Shown here: piece after piece, positions 1 through 8,688 of the stretch
How positions within the stretch are numbered: the first letter of the stretch is position 1
Layout: each line of letters begins with the position of its first letter
NCBI RefSeq assembly: GCF_000199675.1
Contig: NC_014960.1
Span: 2,480,001 to 2,544,000, forward strand
Direction: 5' to 3'
DNA: 64,000 bases
Source: Anaerolinea thermophila UNI-1
Lineage (GTDB): Bacteria > Chloroflexota > Anaerolineae > Anaerolineales > Anaerolineaceae
Notes under the pieces: generated by a model
Told to the model about the DNA's origin: nothing
The model's input: the letters and a program-made list of their open reading frames with translations, nothing else
The model's database searches: none
Translations under genes and position numbers: made by a program

Positions 1-1958
1 CCCTGCAGAGTGACCACACGGGCTTGCGGTGGAAGGCTCTCCACCATCCGCTGAGCGACAGTGCGGTTCTCCACCAGCAACACCTGACCGAGCAAGAGAT
101 CTACCACTGCCTGCAAAGCGGGCATCACCCGCACCAGGCGCGAGGCAATTCCAATCACGCCGGGTTCACTCTCCGCCGCCTGCAGACTTTCCCCCACCCG
201 GGCGCGTTCCAGCGGAACAAGCACCGCGCGCCCTTTTTCCCCTTGAAGCAAAGCGGTAAGGGCGGCATCCAGATCCCCCGTACCTTCCACCAGCACGGCA
301 TTGACCAGTTCGCCCAGCGCGGCGGCAACGGCTTGCTCGTATTCCGCAGGGACAATGAGATGACTGCTCAACGCCTGATACGTCCCTTGCAGGCGTTTCT
401 GGCGTGCTTCCTGAAGCAGGAAGCGCGCGCCTTCGGCTAAACCGGAATAACTGCGTTCCGCCTGTTCCAGCACTTCCAGTTGAGCGCGCAGACGTGTGGC
501 TTCGGCTTCCAGACGATTGCGTTCTTCCTGTAAAGCCCGGCGCTCTTCTTCACGTGTGCGCAGAGTCTGTTGATGCGTGCGCAGAGTTTCTTCGAGTTTC
601 TTCCAGGTATCTTCTGCCTGCGTGCGGTTGCGTTCCCATTGAGCATGGCGGCTCTGGGCACGCTGTAAGTCTTCCTGCTCGCGCTTTAGTGCTTGCTGAA
701 GGGATTGCACACTGCTCTGCAGGTTCTCGATGCGATGCAACAGTTCAGTGTGATGTGCGCGCACCTGCACCTGGCGGGTTTCAGATTGCGTTTGCAGACG
801 GCGGGCATCGCGCAGTTGGGCTTCCAGTTTACTGCGCTCCGCCTGACGGGCTTCCAGCGCCTTGCGGGCATCGCGCAGGCGTTCTTCGGCTTCTTTCTGC
901 TCTTCCAGAAGGCGCTGGATTTCCTCTTCCAGGGTTTGGCGCTTGTCCAGCCGCGCCTGATTTTCTTCCGCCATGCGTTCGAGGTCATTTTGCGTGCGCT
1001 GACGCTGATCCACAAGGGCTCGCTGACGTTCTTCCAGCACTGCCATGCGCTTGCTGACTTCCTCCCAGCGGGCATGGGCTTCGGCAGACTGACGATGAAG
1101 CACCCCCAGGCTTTCGCGCAGTTCGTTCAAACGCTGACGGATCTCCACACTGCGCTGTTCTTCCTCGAGAAGGTGATCGCGGGCTTGCTGGAAGCGCTCT
1201 TCCTGAGCCAGCAGGGCTTCGCGCGCCAGAGTCAGTTCCCGCTGAACGCGATGCCAGTGATACCCATACCAGTCCCGTAAAAGCAAGCGCAAATCGGCAC
1301 GGATTTGTTCGTACTCCATTGCACGTTTGGCTTGTTTTTCCAAACTGTGAAGGCGCGGTTCCAGTTCAGAGAGGATATCCAGCACACGCTCCAGATTGCG
1401 CCGGGTAGTATCCAAGCGGTGCAGGGCTTCTTCCCGGCGACTGCGGTAAAGCCCAATGCCTGCGGCTTCCTCGAAAAATCGCCGGCGTTCCTCCGGCTTG
1501 AGCGAGAGAGCCGCATCCACCAATCCTTGCCCGATGATGGTATAGGTGCGCTCCGCCAGACCGGATTGCGCCAGTAATTCGTTGATTTCTTTCAGACGAA
1601 CCCGCTGCCCATTCAGAAGATACTCGTTGGAGCCATCGCGGTAAGCGCGGCGGGTAATCAGCACTTCAGAATAATCGATGGGCAACCAGCCGCTCTCATT
1701 GTCAAACAGGATAGACGCCGAAGCCATCCCCGCGCGCGGGCGCAACTCCGAGCCAGAGAAAATCATGTCCTCGGTCTTGCGTCCCCGCAACAGACTGAAA
1801 GATTGTTCTCCCAACACCCAACGCACAGCATCGGCAATATTGGACTTTCCCGAGCCGTTAGGCCCCACAATCGCGGTGACCATACCGGGAAACTCGAAGA
1901 GGGTACGGCTGGCAAAGGTTTTATACCCATGCAGTTCCAGCGATTTCAGTAAAGGCAT
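1..1958 (-). CDS. smc: Chromosome partition protein SMC (5' part, runs off the window)
   Basis: This is the ATPase of the SMC-ScpAB condensin, which compacts and segregates the chromosome. The 652 codons in the window give the N-terminal half. The Walker A motif GPNGSGKSN is near residue 32, followed by the conserved VLGEQ segment and an R-loop-like region. A long Arg/Glu/Gln-rich coiled coil starts near residue 165, and the beginning of a hinge-like domain with many small residues starts near residue 510. The second coiled coil, signature motif and Walker B lie outside the window. The ATG at 1958 is 36 nt after the rnc stop, the usual rnc-smc order. Its partner scpA lies about 2 kb away on the other strand. 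Identification is firm; only the C-terminal half is unseen. Confidence 0.96.
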   Translation of the reverse strand, partial: MPLLKSLELHGYKTFASRTLFEFPGMVTAIVGPNGSGKSNIADAVRWVLGEQSFSLLRGRKTEDMIFSGSELRPRAGMASASILFDNESGWLPIDYSEVLITRRAYRDGSNEYLLNGQRVRLKEINELLAQSGLAERTYTIIGQGLVDAALSLKPEERRRFFEEAAGIGLYRSRREEALHRLDTTRRNLERVLDILSELEPRLHSLEKQAKRAMEYEQIRADLRLLLRDWYGYHWHRVQRELTLAREALLAQEERFQQARDHLLEEEQRSVEIRQRLNELRESLGVLHRQSAEAHARWEEVSKRMAVLEERQRALVDQRQRTQNDLERMAEENQARLDKRQTLEEEIQRLLEEQKEAEERLRDARKALEARQAERSKLEAQLRDARRLQTQSETRQVQVRAHHTELLHRIENLQSSVQSLQQALKREQEDLQRAQSRHAQWERNRTQAEDTWKKLEETLRTHQQTLRTREEERRALQEERNRLEAEATRLRAQLEVLEQAERSYSGLAEGARFLLQEARQKRLQGTYQALSSHLIVPAEYEQAVAAALGELVNAVLVEGTGDLDAALTALLQGEKGRAVLVPLERARVGESLQAAESEPGVIGIASRLVRVMPALQAVVDLLLGQVLLVENRTVAQRMVESLPPQARVVTLQ

Positions 1959-1994
1959 AATGTTATGACTTCATCCCCTATCCAGAATGGGATT

Positions 1995-2708
1995 TCATTC
2001 TTCCAGCAAACCAAGGCGTTTGAGCGCATCAGCGGCGGCGGCTTTGGTCGCGGCTTGCTTGCTCGACCCAATCCCCGAGCCGTAAATCTGCCCGTTAATC
2101 AGCACATCCACCTCAAACTGTTTGGAATGCTCTGGACCGCTGGACGAACGGACAATGTAGCGCGGTGCCTGAAAACCCTGTCCCTGCGCCCATTCCTGCA
2201 ACATGCTCTTGGGGTCTTCAATGGTTTGCCGGGCAAGGATTTCATCCGCCGCTTTTTCCAGCATAGGCTCAATAAAGCGGCGCACCCCCTCAATACCAGA
2301 ATCGAGGTAAATAGCTCCAATGACGGCTTCAAAAGCGTCGCATAATAACGCCGGGCGGTCTCGTCCACCCGCCTGCGTTTCGCCTTTGCCCAAGCGCAAG
2401 GCCCGTCCCAGGTCCACCTTGCGGGCAAACTCCGACAACTGCTCGGTGGAAACCAGCACCGAACGCATACGGGTTAAATCCCCCTCAGGCATATCGGGAT
2501 AGCGATTGTACAGCCACGCGCCGACAACGAAATCCAGTACTGCATCTCCCAAAAATTCCAGGCGTTCGTTGTCTTCAATGGCTTCGGGGTGCTCATTGAG
2601 ATATGAGCGATGGGTCAACGCGCGACTCAACAGGAAGAAACTCTTAAATGAAAGACCTAAACGGTTGGCAAATTCCTGTGGCGATTCTGCCAGAGCATTC
2701 TCGTTCAC
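1995..2708 (-). CDS. rnc: Ribonuclease III
   Basis: This endonuclease cleaves double-stranded RNA in rRNA maturation and mRNA turnover. With the start chosen here it is 237 aa, normal for the family. The RNase III signature NERLEFLGDAVLD lies at about residues 47-59, with Glu51 and Asp55 as metal-site residues. The second acidic pair is in LCDAFEAVIG (Asp124, Glu127). A C-terminal double-stranded RNA-binding domain covers about 160-235. The frame stays open upstream to 2894, with another GTG at 2819 overlapping the moaDE stop. The GTG at 2708 is preferred because GGGGAGG precedes it by 7 nt and the protein then begins just before the conserved fold. It lies between moaDE and smc and is probably co-transcribed. 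Confidence 0.95.
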   Translation of the reverse strand: MNENALAESPQEFANRLGLSFKSFFLLSRALTHRSYLNEHPEAIEDNERLEFLGDAVLDFVVGAWLYNRYPDMPEGDLTRMRSVLVSTEQLSEFARKVDLGRALRLGKGETQAGGRDRPALLCDAFEAVIGAIYLDSGIEGVRRFIEPMLEKAADEILARQTIEDPKSMLQEWAQGQGFQAPRYIVRSSSGPEHSKQFEVDVLINGQIYGSGIGSSKQAATKAAAADALKRLGLLEE

Positions 2709-2811
2709 CGGTTTTTCCTCCCCGGAACCGGAGGAACGCAAACCGCCCGGACGACCACCTTCTATCCCGGCGGTTTGCGATCCCTCAGTTCTCCATCTGT
2801 TCAGAATTTTT

Positions 2812-3513
2812 TTAATCACCCCGTTTCGGGTGGTATTCCCCTTCAACCCAAACTTCGCCATGTGGGCCAATCTCTTTCTTCCAGATTGGAACAATTTCCT
2901 TCAGACGGTCAATACCGTAACGTGCCGCCTCAAAAACGCCGGTATCACGATGTGCCGCCGTGCAGGCAATCAACACGGTGGGTGTACCTGCATCCAGCAA
3001 GCCAATACGCTGAACGATGGCGATACCCTCGACTGAGGGCCAGCGCTGGCGGATTTCCTCCGCCACCTGCCTCATTTTGGCTTCCGCCATGGGCACATAG
3101 GCTTCGTACTCTAACCGCACCGTCTCGTGGGGGGCACCCCGTTCGGTTTTTGCCCGCACCATCCCGGTAAAGAAACACGCCGCGCCAGTGGTGGGCAGGG
3201 TAATCCGCGCAAGAAGGTCATCCAAATCCAGCACGTCCGTGGTCACCCTCACTATCGTAGGAAACTCTGCTCCCCCGCTTACCGGCGGGAACAGAGCCAC
3301 CTCAGCCTGATCGGGAATAAGATCCTCGTCGAAAGCGAACTGCCGATTCACCGCCACAATCACATTTTCCATTGTTCCCGCCAGGTTGGGTAACGATTGA
3401 CTCAGCAGTTGCTTGAGATCGCGAACACGGCTTTCCGCCGGCAGTTCTAATTCTTTACGGGAAAAACCTGCCCGTTCTTTCAGCGAAGCAAACATTAAGA
3501 CAACAACCTTCAT
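2812..3513 (-). CDS. moaX: MoaD-MoaE fusion, molybdopterin synthase
   Basis: Molybdopterin synthase transfers sulfur from the MoaD C-terminal thiocarboxylate to precursor Z, making the dithiolene of molybdopterin. Here both subunits are one 233-aa chain. Residues 1-81 are a ubiquitin-like MoaD domain ending in FPPVSGG (Gly80-Gly81). A MoaE domain follows, with the MVRAKTERG and LEYEAY segments, AAHRDTG, and the lysines of VPIWKKE. In separate MoaD proteins this Gly-Gly is the free C-terminus that is adenylated and thiocarboxylated, so the fusion should need cleavage after Gly81. Cleavage is known to be required for the MoaX fusion of Mycobacterium tuberculosis. The start overlaps the moaC stop by 4 nt (ATGA), so the two are translationally coupled. 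Confidence 0.93.
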   Translation of the reverse strand: MKVVVLMFASLKERAGFSRKELELPAESRVRDLKQLLSQSLPNLAGTMENVIVAVNRQFAFDEDLIPDQAEVALFPPVSGGAEFPTIVRVTTDVLDLDDLLARITLPTTGAACFFTGMVRAKTERGAPHETVRLEYEAYVPMAEAKMRQVAEEIRQRWPSVEGIAIVQRIGLLDAGTPTVLIACTAAHRDTGVFEAARYGIDRLKEIVPIWKKEIGPHGEVWVEGEYHPKRGD

Positions 3514-4010
3514 GCTTCCTCGTTAATCACGTCTCCGCTCAAGCCGCCATGTTTTTCCACCAAACGGATATTGTGGATGCGCGCCCCTTTTTCCACGGCT
3601 TTGACCATATCATACACCGTCAAAGCGGCAACGGCTACCGCAGTGAGGGCTTCCATTTCCACACCGGTTTTTCCGGTGGTACGTGCCAGGGCTGTAATAC
3701 GGACTCCCGGAAGGGCATCATCCAATTCCAGTTTTACATCCACCTGATGCAGAGGCAAGGGATGACACAGCGGAATTAACTCGCTAGTCTTTTTTGCCCC
3801 CAAAATACCGGCAATTTGTGCTACGCCCAGCACATCCCCTTTCTTCATCAGCCCTTGACGGATAAGTGCCAGGGTTTCGGGACGTAAAACCACCTCTCCA
3901 CGGGCAATGGCAGTACGTTCGGTGTCTGGCTTGCCGCTCACATCCACCATGTGCGCCGAACCGCTTTCATCTATATGGGTAAGACCGCCTTTATCCACTG
4001 AGAAATGCAC
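3510..4010 (-). CDS. moaC: Cyclic pyranopterin monophosphate synthase MoaC
   Basis: MoaC acts with MoaA in the first step of molybdenum cofactor synthesis, closing the cyclic phosphate ring of precursor Z (cPMP). The 166-aa protein is the full family length. It contains LIPLCHPL near residues 78-85, the [13 protein letters not shown] segment, and the catalytic Asp/Lys pair in [11 protein letters not shown]. The start is a GTG at 4010 with only a weak AAGG just upstream; a second in-frame GTG four codons later is also possible. Gene order moaC then moaD-moaE in one overlapping unit supports a cofactor operon. moaA is not in the window. Confidence 0.95.
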   Translation of the reverse strand: MHFSVDKGGLTHIDESGSAHMVDVSGKPDTERTAIARGEVVLRPETLALIRQGLMKKGDVLGVAQIAGILGAKKTSELIPLCHPLPLHQVDVKLELDDALPGVRITALARTTGKTGVEMEALTAVAVAALTVYDMVKAVEKGARIHNIRLVEKHGGLSGDVINEEA

Positions 4011-4039
4011 ACCTTGAAGAGGTTTTTGTATCAGGGGGT

Positions 4040-4045
4040 ATTATA
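4040..4045 (-). promoter_or_regulatory. -10 box of moaC
   Basis: On the minus strand the sequence reads TATAAT, about 30 nt before the moaC GTG. No good -35 is seen at 16-18 nt spacing. Confidence 0.5.
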
Positions 4046-4076
4046 ACCGAGTTTTCTCAGATACCCGTCTATCTGC

Positions 4077-4082
4077 TATAAT
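4077..4082 (+). promoter_or_regulatory. -10 box of scpA; leaderless start expected
   Basis: A consensus TATAAT is followed by 7 nt and then the GTG start of scpA. A transcript starting 6-7 nt after the -10 would begin at or one base before the start codon, so no Shine-Dalgarno leader is possible. A weak -35 (TTCTCA) lies 17 nt upstream. Confidence 0.65.
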
Positions 4083-4089
4083 ACCCCTC

Positions 4090-4881
4090 GTGAGTTTTCA
4101 GGTAGCAGGTTTTCAGACAGAAGGGTATCGGGTACAAACCCCTGTATATGAAGGTCCGCTGGACCTTCTGCTGGAATTAATCGAGCGCGCCGAACTGGAC
4201 ATCACCACCCTGGCGCTTGCGCAGGTGACCGACCAGTATCTCGCTTACCTGAGCCAACTGGAAGACCGGGATGCCGCAGAAGTTTCCGCGTTTCTGGTGA
4301 TTGCCGCAAGACTGGTGCAAATTAAATCTGCCGCATTACTCCCCCGTCCTACTGTAGAATCCCACACCAGCGAGGAGGAAAATCCCGGCGAAGCCCTGGC
4401 ACGCCAGTTAATCATTTACAAGCGCTTCAAAGAACTGGCAGAAATTCTTGGTGACCGCGAAGCCAGAAATTTGCGCACCTACCTGCGTTTGAGTCAGCCT
4501 TCTGTTAAAGTGGAAGCCAAACTGGACCTGAGCGGCGTTTCCCTGGAAGACCTGGTACAAGCCGCGCGCGGGATTTTTATCAGTCAGCCCGACCTGCCTG
4601 CCTTGAGCAAGGTGGTTTCCAAACCACGCATTACCATCCGCGAGAAGATTCAAAATATTCTGGAGCGCCTGAAAAAAGCAGGCAAGACCACCTTCCGCTC
4701 GCTGATTTCTATTCGAAACGACCGTTTGGAATGGGTGGTGACGTTCCTTGCCATGCTGGAACTGGTCAAGCGCCACATCATTCAAGCCACCCAACAGGAA
4801 CTTTTCGGCGAAATTGAACTCTCATCCAACAGCGAGGGGGTAAGCGCCGAAAACATTGAGACTGAGTTCATTGATTCGTAA
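4090..4881 (+). CDS. scpA: Segregation and condensation protein A
   Basis: ScpA is the kleisin that bridges the heads of the SMC dimer in bacterial condensin. The 263-aa protein starts with the family hallmark YEGPLDLLLELIERAELDI near residues 20-38. It continues with FLVIAARLVQIKSAALLP, which carries the SMC-neck-binding helix, and ends in a winged-helix region containing TFLAMLELVKR. The GTG start at 4090 is placed by the conserved N-terminus; it has no ribosome-binding site and sits 7 nt behind TATAAT, so the mRNA is probably leaderless. No scpB follows; the next gene encodes a DUF503 protein. Confidence 0.94.
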   Translation: MSFQVAGFQTEGYRVQTPVYEGPLDLLLELIERAELDITTLALAQVTDQYLAYLSQLEDRDAAEVSAFLVIAARLVQIKSAALLPRPTVESHTSEEENPGEALARQLIIYKRFKELAEILGDREARNLRTYLRLSQPSVKVEAKLDLSGVSLEDLVQAARGIFISQPDLPALSKVVSKPRITIREKIQNILERLKKAGKTTFRSLISIRNDRLEWVVTFLAMLELVKRHIIQATQQELFGEIELSSNSEGVSAENIETEFIDS

Positions 4882-4914
4882 TCCCCTTAAATATGGAGCG
4901 TTTTGTCCAATCAA

Positions 4915-4944
4915 TTGACGCAGTCCAACCTTTGGGGGTATGAT
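4915..4944 (+). promoter_or_regulatory. Promoter of the DUF503 operon
   Basis: TTGACG (4915-4920), an 18-nt spacer and TATGAT (4939-4944) lie upstream of a short leader with AGGTGA before the ATG at 4971. Confidence 0.65.
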
Positions 4945-4970
4945 TAAACTGGATAAAATCAGGTGAAATT

Positions 4971-5255
4971 ATGCCCGTAGGTGTATTGTCCATTCACATT
5001 CGTCTGCCGGGGTGCACCTCGCTCAAAGAAAAACGCGGGCGCATCAAACCCGTGCTGGCACGTTTACACCGCGAGTTTAACGTCTCTGCCGCCGAAATGG
5101 ACCTGCAGGATCACTGGCAGGAAGCCCTGCTCGCCTGCGCCGCATTGAGCAACGATCGCGTACAGGTACAACGTCTGCTCCAAAAAGCGCTGGAAGATGT
5201 TCACGACCACTTTTTGGATATTGAAGTACTGGATCATCACATTGAATTGATATAG
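4971..5255 (+). CDS. DUF503 (YlxP-like) protein
   Basis: This small 94-aa protein matches the DUF503/YlxP family: an N-terminal strand MPVGVLSIHIRLPG, the typical SLKEKRGRIKPVLARL segment at about 17-32, and a second strand ending in the acidic/His tail DIEVLDHHIELI. The family has a ferredoxin-like fold, and members often sit near translation or ribosome-assembly genes; no biochemical function is firmly known to me. AGGTGA precedes the ATG. It is the first gene of a plus-strand unit with the SDR gene 9 nt downstream. Confidence 0.88.
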   Translation: MPVGVLSIHIRLPGCTSLKEKRGRIKPVLARLHREFNVSAAEMDLQDHWQEALLACAALSNDRVQVQRLLQKALEDVHDHFLDIEVLDHHIELI

Positions 5256-5264
5256 AGGGAACGC

Positions 5265-6056
5265 ATGGATTTGGGTCTTCGGGGAAAAATTGCAGTGGTA
5301 ACCGGCGCAAGCCGCGGCTTGGGCTTTGCCACCGCCCGCCTGTTGGCGCAGGAAGGCGCGCAGGTTGTTATCAACAGCCGTAATTCCGAGCGTTTGAACC
5401 GCGCCGCCGAGCAAATTTCCCGCGAAAGCGGATCGGAAGTACTGGCTATTGCCGGAGATGTTACCAATGCAGAATTTCCCTCAGCCCTGGTACAACGCAC
5501 CGTCGAACGCTTTGGCGGACTGGATTTGCTGGTCACCAATACTGGCGGTCCAAAGCCCGGGGCTTTTGAAGACCTGAACGAAGAAGACTGGCAACGGGCT
5601 GTTGATTTGTGCCTGATGGCGCATGTACGGCTCATCCGCGCGGCATTGCCAATTTTGAAGCGAAGTTCATCCCCCGCTATTCTTACCATTACCTCGATTT
5701 CAGTCAAGCAACCCATCCCCAACCTGATTCTTTCCAATGCAGTCCGCGCCGCTACGGTAGGGTTAACCAAATCGCTGGCGCTGGAATTGGGACAATACAA
5801 CATCCGGGTAAACTCTATCCTGCCGGCATGGGTGGAAACGGAACGCATTGCCGAACTGCTGGAAGCCCGCGCGAAAGCCAACCAGACCCGTATTGAAGAA
5901 GAAATGGCGAAGCAGGCGCTCGAATCACCCTTTGGGCGCATTGCCCAGCCCGAAGAATTTGCCCGCGCGGCAGTGTTCCTGCTTTCTCCAGCAGCATCTT
6001 ACCTTACAGGTGTCATGTTACCGGTAGATGGCGGTATGTACAAAGGAGTGTTTTAA
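5265..6056 (+). CDS. Short-chain dehydrogenase/reductase-fold protein with altered catalytic residues
   Basis: The 263-aa protein has a classical SDR layout: the nucleotide-binding motif TGASRGLG at residues 13-20, DV at 65-66, an NTGG segment at 92-95 (usually NNAG), and a conserved C-terminal GGMY. The usual Tyr-x3-Lys pair is missing. In the aligned stretch around residues 156-161 (LSNAVR), Ser157 replaces the catalytic Tyr and Arg161 replaces Lys, while the catalytic Ser144 remains 13 residues upstream. Related SDR sequences with this pattern exist, often annotated as 3-oxoacyl-ACP reductases, so oxidoreductase activity should not be assumed. GAGGGA precedes the ATG. Its TAA shares one base with the ATG of the radical-SAM gene. 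Confidence 0.85.
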   Translation: MDLGLRGKIAVVTGASRGLGFATARLLAQEGAQVVINSRNSERLNRAAEQISRESGSEVLAIAGDVTNAEFPSALVQRTVERFGGLDLLVTNTGGPKPGAFEDLNEEDWQRAVDLCLMAHVRLIRAALPILKRSSSPAILTITSISVKQPIPNLILSNAVRAATVGLTKSLALELGQYNIRVNSILPAWVETERIAELLEARAKANQTRIEEEMAKQALESPFGRIAQPEEFARAAVFLLSPAASYLTGVMLPVDGGMYKGVF

Positions 6057-7972
6057 TGGCTATCTGGACTCCCGAACAAATCGAAACCGTTCTGGATCGT
6101 ATTCTTCTTAAAGTGCAGAAACCCGGTCGTTATACCGGGGGCGAACTGAATCAGATTGTGAAGGCATGGGAACAGGTAAAAACAAAGATTGCTCTGATCT
6201 TCCCCGATATTTACGACCTGGGCCTGCCCAATCTGGGTTTGACGATTCTTTACGATGAAATCAACCGCCGGGAAGATGCCCTGGCAGAACGCGCTTACGC
6301 TCCCTGGACAGACATGGAAAACCAGATGCGTTCGCTGGGCATGCCCCTTTACTCGCTGGAAAGCAAACACCCGCTGCAGGAATTCGACATCCTGGCGTTT
6401 ACCCTGCCGTACGAAAGTCTTTATACCAATGTGTTAAATATCCTTGACCTGGCAGGGTTGCCTGTACTGGCAGAAGAGCGCGATGAACGCCATCCGCTGG
6501 TGATTGCCGGCGGACATGCCGCGTTCAATCCTGAACCCATGTCACCCTTCATTGACGCCTTCGCCATCGGAGAGGGCGAGGAAATCATTCACGATATTAT
6601 TGAGGTTTATCGGGCATGGAAACAAAGCGGGCAGAGCCGCGAGACCTTGTGGCTGAGCCTGGCAGGCATCCCCGGCATGTATGTTCCACGATTGTATGAG
6701 GTGGAATATCATCCTGATGGAACAGTCAAACGGATTGCTCCCAAATCAAAGGAAGCTCCCCTGCCCATCGTCAAACGAATAGTGGCTCAATTACCCCCGC
6801 CTGTCACCCGTTTCATTGTGCCTTCGATTGACATCGTCCACAACCGTATTCCCATTGAAATCATGCGTGGATGTACCCGGGGATGCCGCTTCTGCCACGC
6901 CGGTATGGTTACCCGCCCGGTGCGAGAGCGTCCGGTAGAAGAAATTCTTCAAGCCATTGAGACAGCCCTGGAAGCCACCGGATATGAAGAAGTAGGACTA
7001 CTCTCGCTGGCATCTTCAGACTATACGCATATTCAGGAACTGGTGGAAGCGGTTACCCAACAATTCGGCGATCAGAAAATCACCGTTTCCCTGCCTTCTT
7101 TGCGCATTGAATCCTTTTCGGTGGAACTGATGAAAGGGTTAAAGTCTCTGAAACCCAGCGGCGGTTTCACGCTTGCGCCCGAAGCCGCCTCTGAACGCAT
7201 GCGGCGGGTGATTAACAAGTTCATTCCGCATGAGCAAATTCTGGAAACCGCCCGCGAGATTTTCGCTCATGGGTGGACAACCATCAAACTGTATTTCATG
7301 ATTGGACACCCCGAGGAAACCCTGGAAGATGTACAAGCCATCATCGACTTGTGTCATGCCGTTTTACGCGAAGGGAGAAGAATTTGCGGCGGGCGCGCCA
7401 AAGTTCATGCCGGGGTCAGTACTTTCATTCCAAAGCCACACACTCCCTTTCAGTGGGTTTCTGCTGACACCATGGAGCAAATCCAAGCCAAACAAGCCCT
7501 ACTGCAACAAGGATTGCGCGGACAGGGTTTCAAACTGAATTGGGTAGACCCCAAAGTGACCCTGCACGAAGCCTGGCTATCCCGTGGCGACCGCCGTATT
7601 GGTCAGGTGATTCTGCGCGCCTGGCAACTGGGGGCTAAATTTGACGCCTGGCAGGAACATTTCAACTTCGACCTGTGGCTTCAGGCTTTTGCAGAATGCC
7701 ACCTCGATCCGGCGTTTTACAGCCACCGTAAACGCGACCTCGATGAAGTGCTCCCCTGGTCGCACATCAGCATCGCCGTACGTCCATCGTATCTGAAACA
7801 GGAATATCAGAACAGTCTGACCGGTACCCTGCGAGATGACTGCCGGGGGCATTGCTATGCTTGTGGGATTCTACCAACCTTCAATGACCTGAGGGCCAAG
7901 ACACCCGACGAAGCCTGGAAATGCCCGCCAGTGCGCCGAAAAACCCCGATTAGAGAGAAAGCAACGGCATGA
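6056..7972 (+). CDS. TIGR03960-type radical SAM protein
   Basis: This 638-aa protein has an N-terminal B12-binding-like half (residues 40-240, with YEVEY and AGGH segments). A radical SAM domain follows, whose 4Fe-4S cluster cysteines are Cys273, Cys277 and Cys280 in CTRGCRFC. Further conserved motifs are SLPSLRIESF, LAPEAASERMR and MIGHPEET. Near the C-terminus a small Cys-rich segment (CRGHCYACG) could bind a metal or a second cluster. The family is nearly always found next to a DUF2344 protein, as here. Its exact substrate is not known to me; the family's frequent association with RNase G and ribosomal-protein genes hints at an RNA or ribosome role. Start and stop overlap both neighbours. 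Confidence 0.92.
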   Translation: MAIWTPEQIETVLDRILLKVQKPGRYTGGELNQIVKAWEQVKTKIALIFPDIYDLGLPNLGLTILYDEINRREDALAERAYAPWTDMENQMRSLGMPLYSLESKHPLQEFDILAFTLPYESLYTNVLNILDLAGLPVLAEERDERHPLVIAGGHAAFNPEPMSPFIDAFAIGEGEEIIHDIIEVYRAWKQSGQSRETLWLSLAGIPGMYVPRLYEVEYHPDGTVKRIAPKSKEAPLPIVKRIVAQLPPPVTRFIVPSIDIVHNRIPIEIMRGCTRGCRFCHAGMVTRPVRERPVEEILQAIETALEATGYEEVGLLSLASSDYTHIQELVEAVTQQFGDQKITVSLPSLRIESFSVELMKGLKSLKPSGGFTLAPEAASERMRRVINKFIPHEQILETAREIFAHGWTTIKLYFMIGHPEETLEDVQAIIDLCHAVLREGRRICGGRAKVHAGVSTFIPKPHTPFQWVSADTMEQIQAKQALLQQGLRGQGFKLNWVDPKVTLHEAWLSRGDRRIGQVILRAWQLGAKFDAWQEHFNFDLWLQAFAECHLDPAFYSHRKRDLDEVLPWSHISIAVRPSYLKQEYQNSLTGTLRDDCRGHCYACGILPTFNDLRAKTPDEAWKCPPVRRKTPIREKATA

Positions 7973-8625
7973 GCGCATTAACCCGCTATCGGTTGTGGTA
8001 TGCCCGCGGCGCTGAACTGCGCTATGTGAGTCATCTGGATATGATGCTGGTGTGGGAGCGCACCTTCCGCCGCGCTCGATTGCCCCTGGCTTTTTCTCAA
8101 GGCTTCAACCCACGCCCGCGTTTTCACCTGGCAAGTGCTTTGCCTTTGGGCTTCACTTCACTTTGTGAAGTCGCAGATGTCTGGCTGGTCGAACCGCTTC
8201 CCCCCAAGGATGTACAGATACGAGTGCAAAGAGCGGCACCGCCCGGATTATCCCTTCAGCGGGTAGAAATCATTCCCTTACAACATCCCGCTTTGCAAAC
8301 GCTGGTACTTTCGGCAGAATACCTCGTGAAATTCCGGGAAGGATGCCCCGCCGATATTGCCGAGCGGATCGAAAATCTGCTCAACCAAAAAGAAATTATT
8401 CGGGTCAGGCGGGAAAAGTCTTACGACTTACGCCCTTTAATTGAGGCGCTTCATCTGGTGACACTGCCCGAATCAGATTTACCCGCGCTTGCCATGCGCC
8501 TTTCAGCCAAGGAAAGCGCCACCGCACGCCCGGAAGAAGTTTTGCTGGCGCTGGGAATCGATCCCATTACCGCACGCATGGAGCGCACCCGTCTGATTTT
8601 TCAAGAGCCTGTCTCGACAAGTTAA
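7969..8625 (+). CDS. TIGR03936 / DUF2344 radical-SAM-associated protein
   Basis: This 218-aa protein contains the DUF2344 hallmarks: LRYVSHLDMMLVWERTFRRA near residues 17-36, FSQGFNPRPR near 44-53, and ALPLGFTS. The ATG overlaps the stop of the radical-SAM gene by 4 nt (ATGA), which supports stoichiometric co-expression of the pair. In some lineages the two are fused into one chain. The function is unknown; it is presumed to be a partner or substrate-recognition subunit of the radical SAM enzyme. Confidence 0.92.
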   Translation: MSALTRYRLWYARGAELRYVSHLDMMLVWERTFRRARLPLAFSQGFNPRPRFHLASALPLGFTSLCEVADVWLVEPLPPKDVQIRVQRAAPPGLSLQRVEIIPLQHPALQTLVLSAEYLVKFREGCPADIAERIENLLNQKEIIRVRREKSYDLRPLIEALHLVTLPESDLPALAMRLSAKESATARPEEVLLALGIDPITARMERTRLIFQEPVSTS

Positions 8626-8674
8626 TCCATGCCACCCAGTACAGTCATCCTTTCAGGACTTTTTCAGACCGTGC

Positions 8675-8680
8675 TATAAT
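8675..8680 (+). promoter_or_regulatory. -10 box of the Thr/Pro-linker membrane protein; leaderless start expected
   Basis: A perfect TATAAT is followed by 8 nt and then the ATG at 8689. No Shine-Dalgarno sequence fits between them, so translation probably begins on a leaderless or 1-2 nt leader mRNA. Confidence 0.6.
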
Positions 8681-8688
8681 CCGTCTCA

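Larger units (their letters stand above)
4035..4087. repeat. Perfect inverted repeat spanning the divergent moaC/scpA promoters
   Basis: GGGGTATTATA (4035-4045) and TATAATACCCC (4077-4087) are exact reverse complements 31 nt apart. Each arm holds the -10 hexamer TATAAT of one divergent gene plus the first ACCCC transcribed bases. The back-to-back symmetry could be a shared regulatory site or simply two similar start regions. Confidence 0.6.

Noticed and set aside
404..1280. Long plus-strand open frames opposite smc
   Set aside because: They are low-complexity shadows of the SMC coiled-coil coding sequence on the minus strand.
2709..2894. N-terminal extension of RNase III up to 2894
   Set aside because: It overlaps moaDE, is low in conserved features, and the GTG at 2708 has the strong GGGGAGG site. 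A GTG at 2819 cannot be fully excluded.
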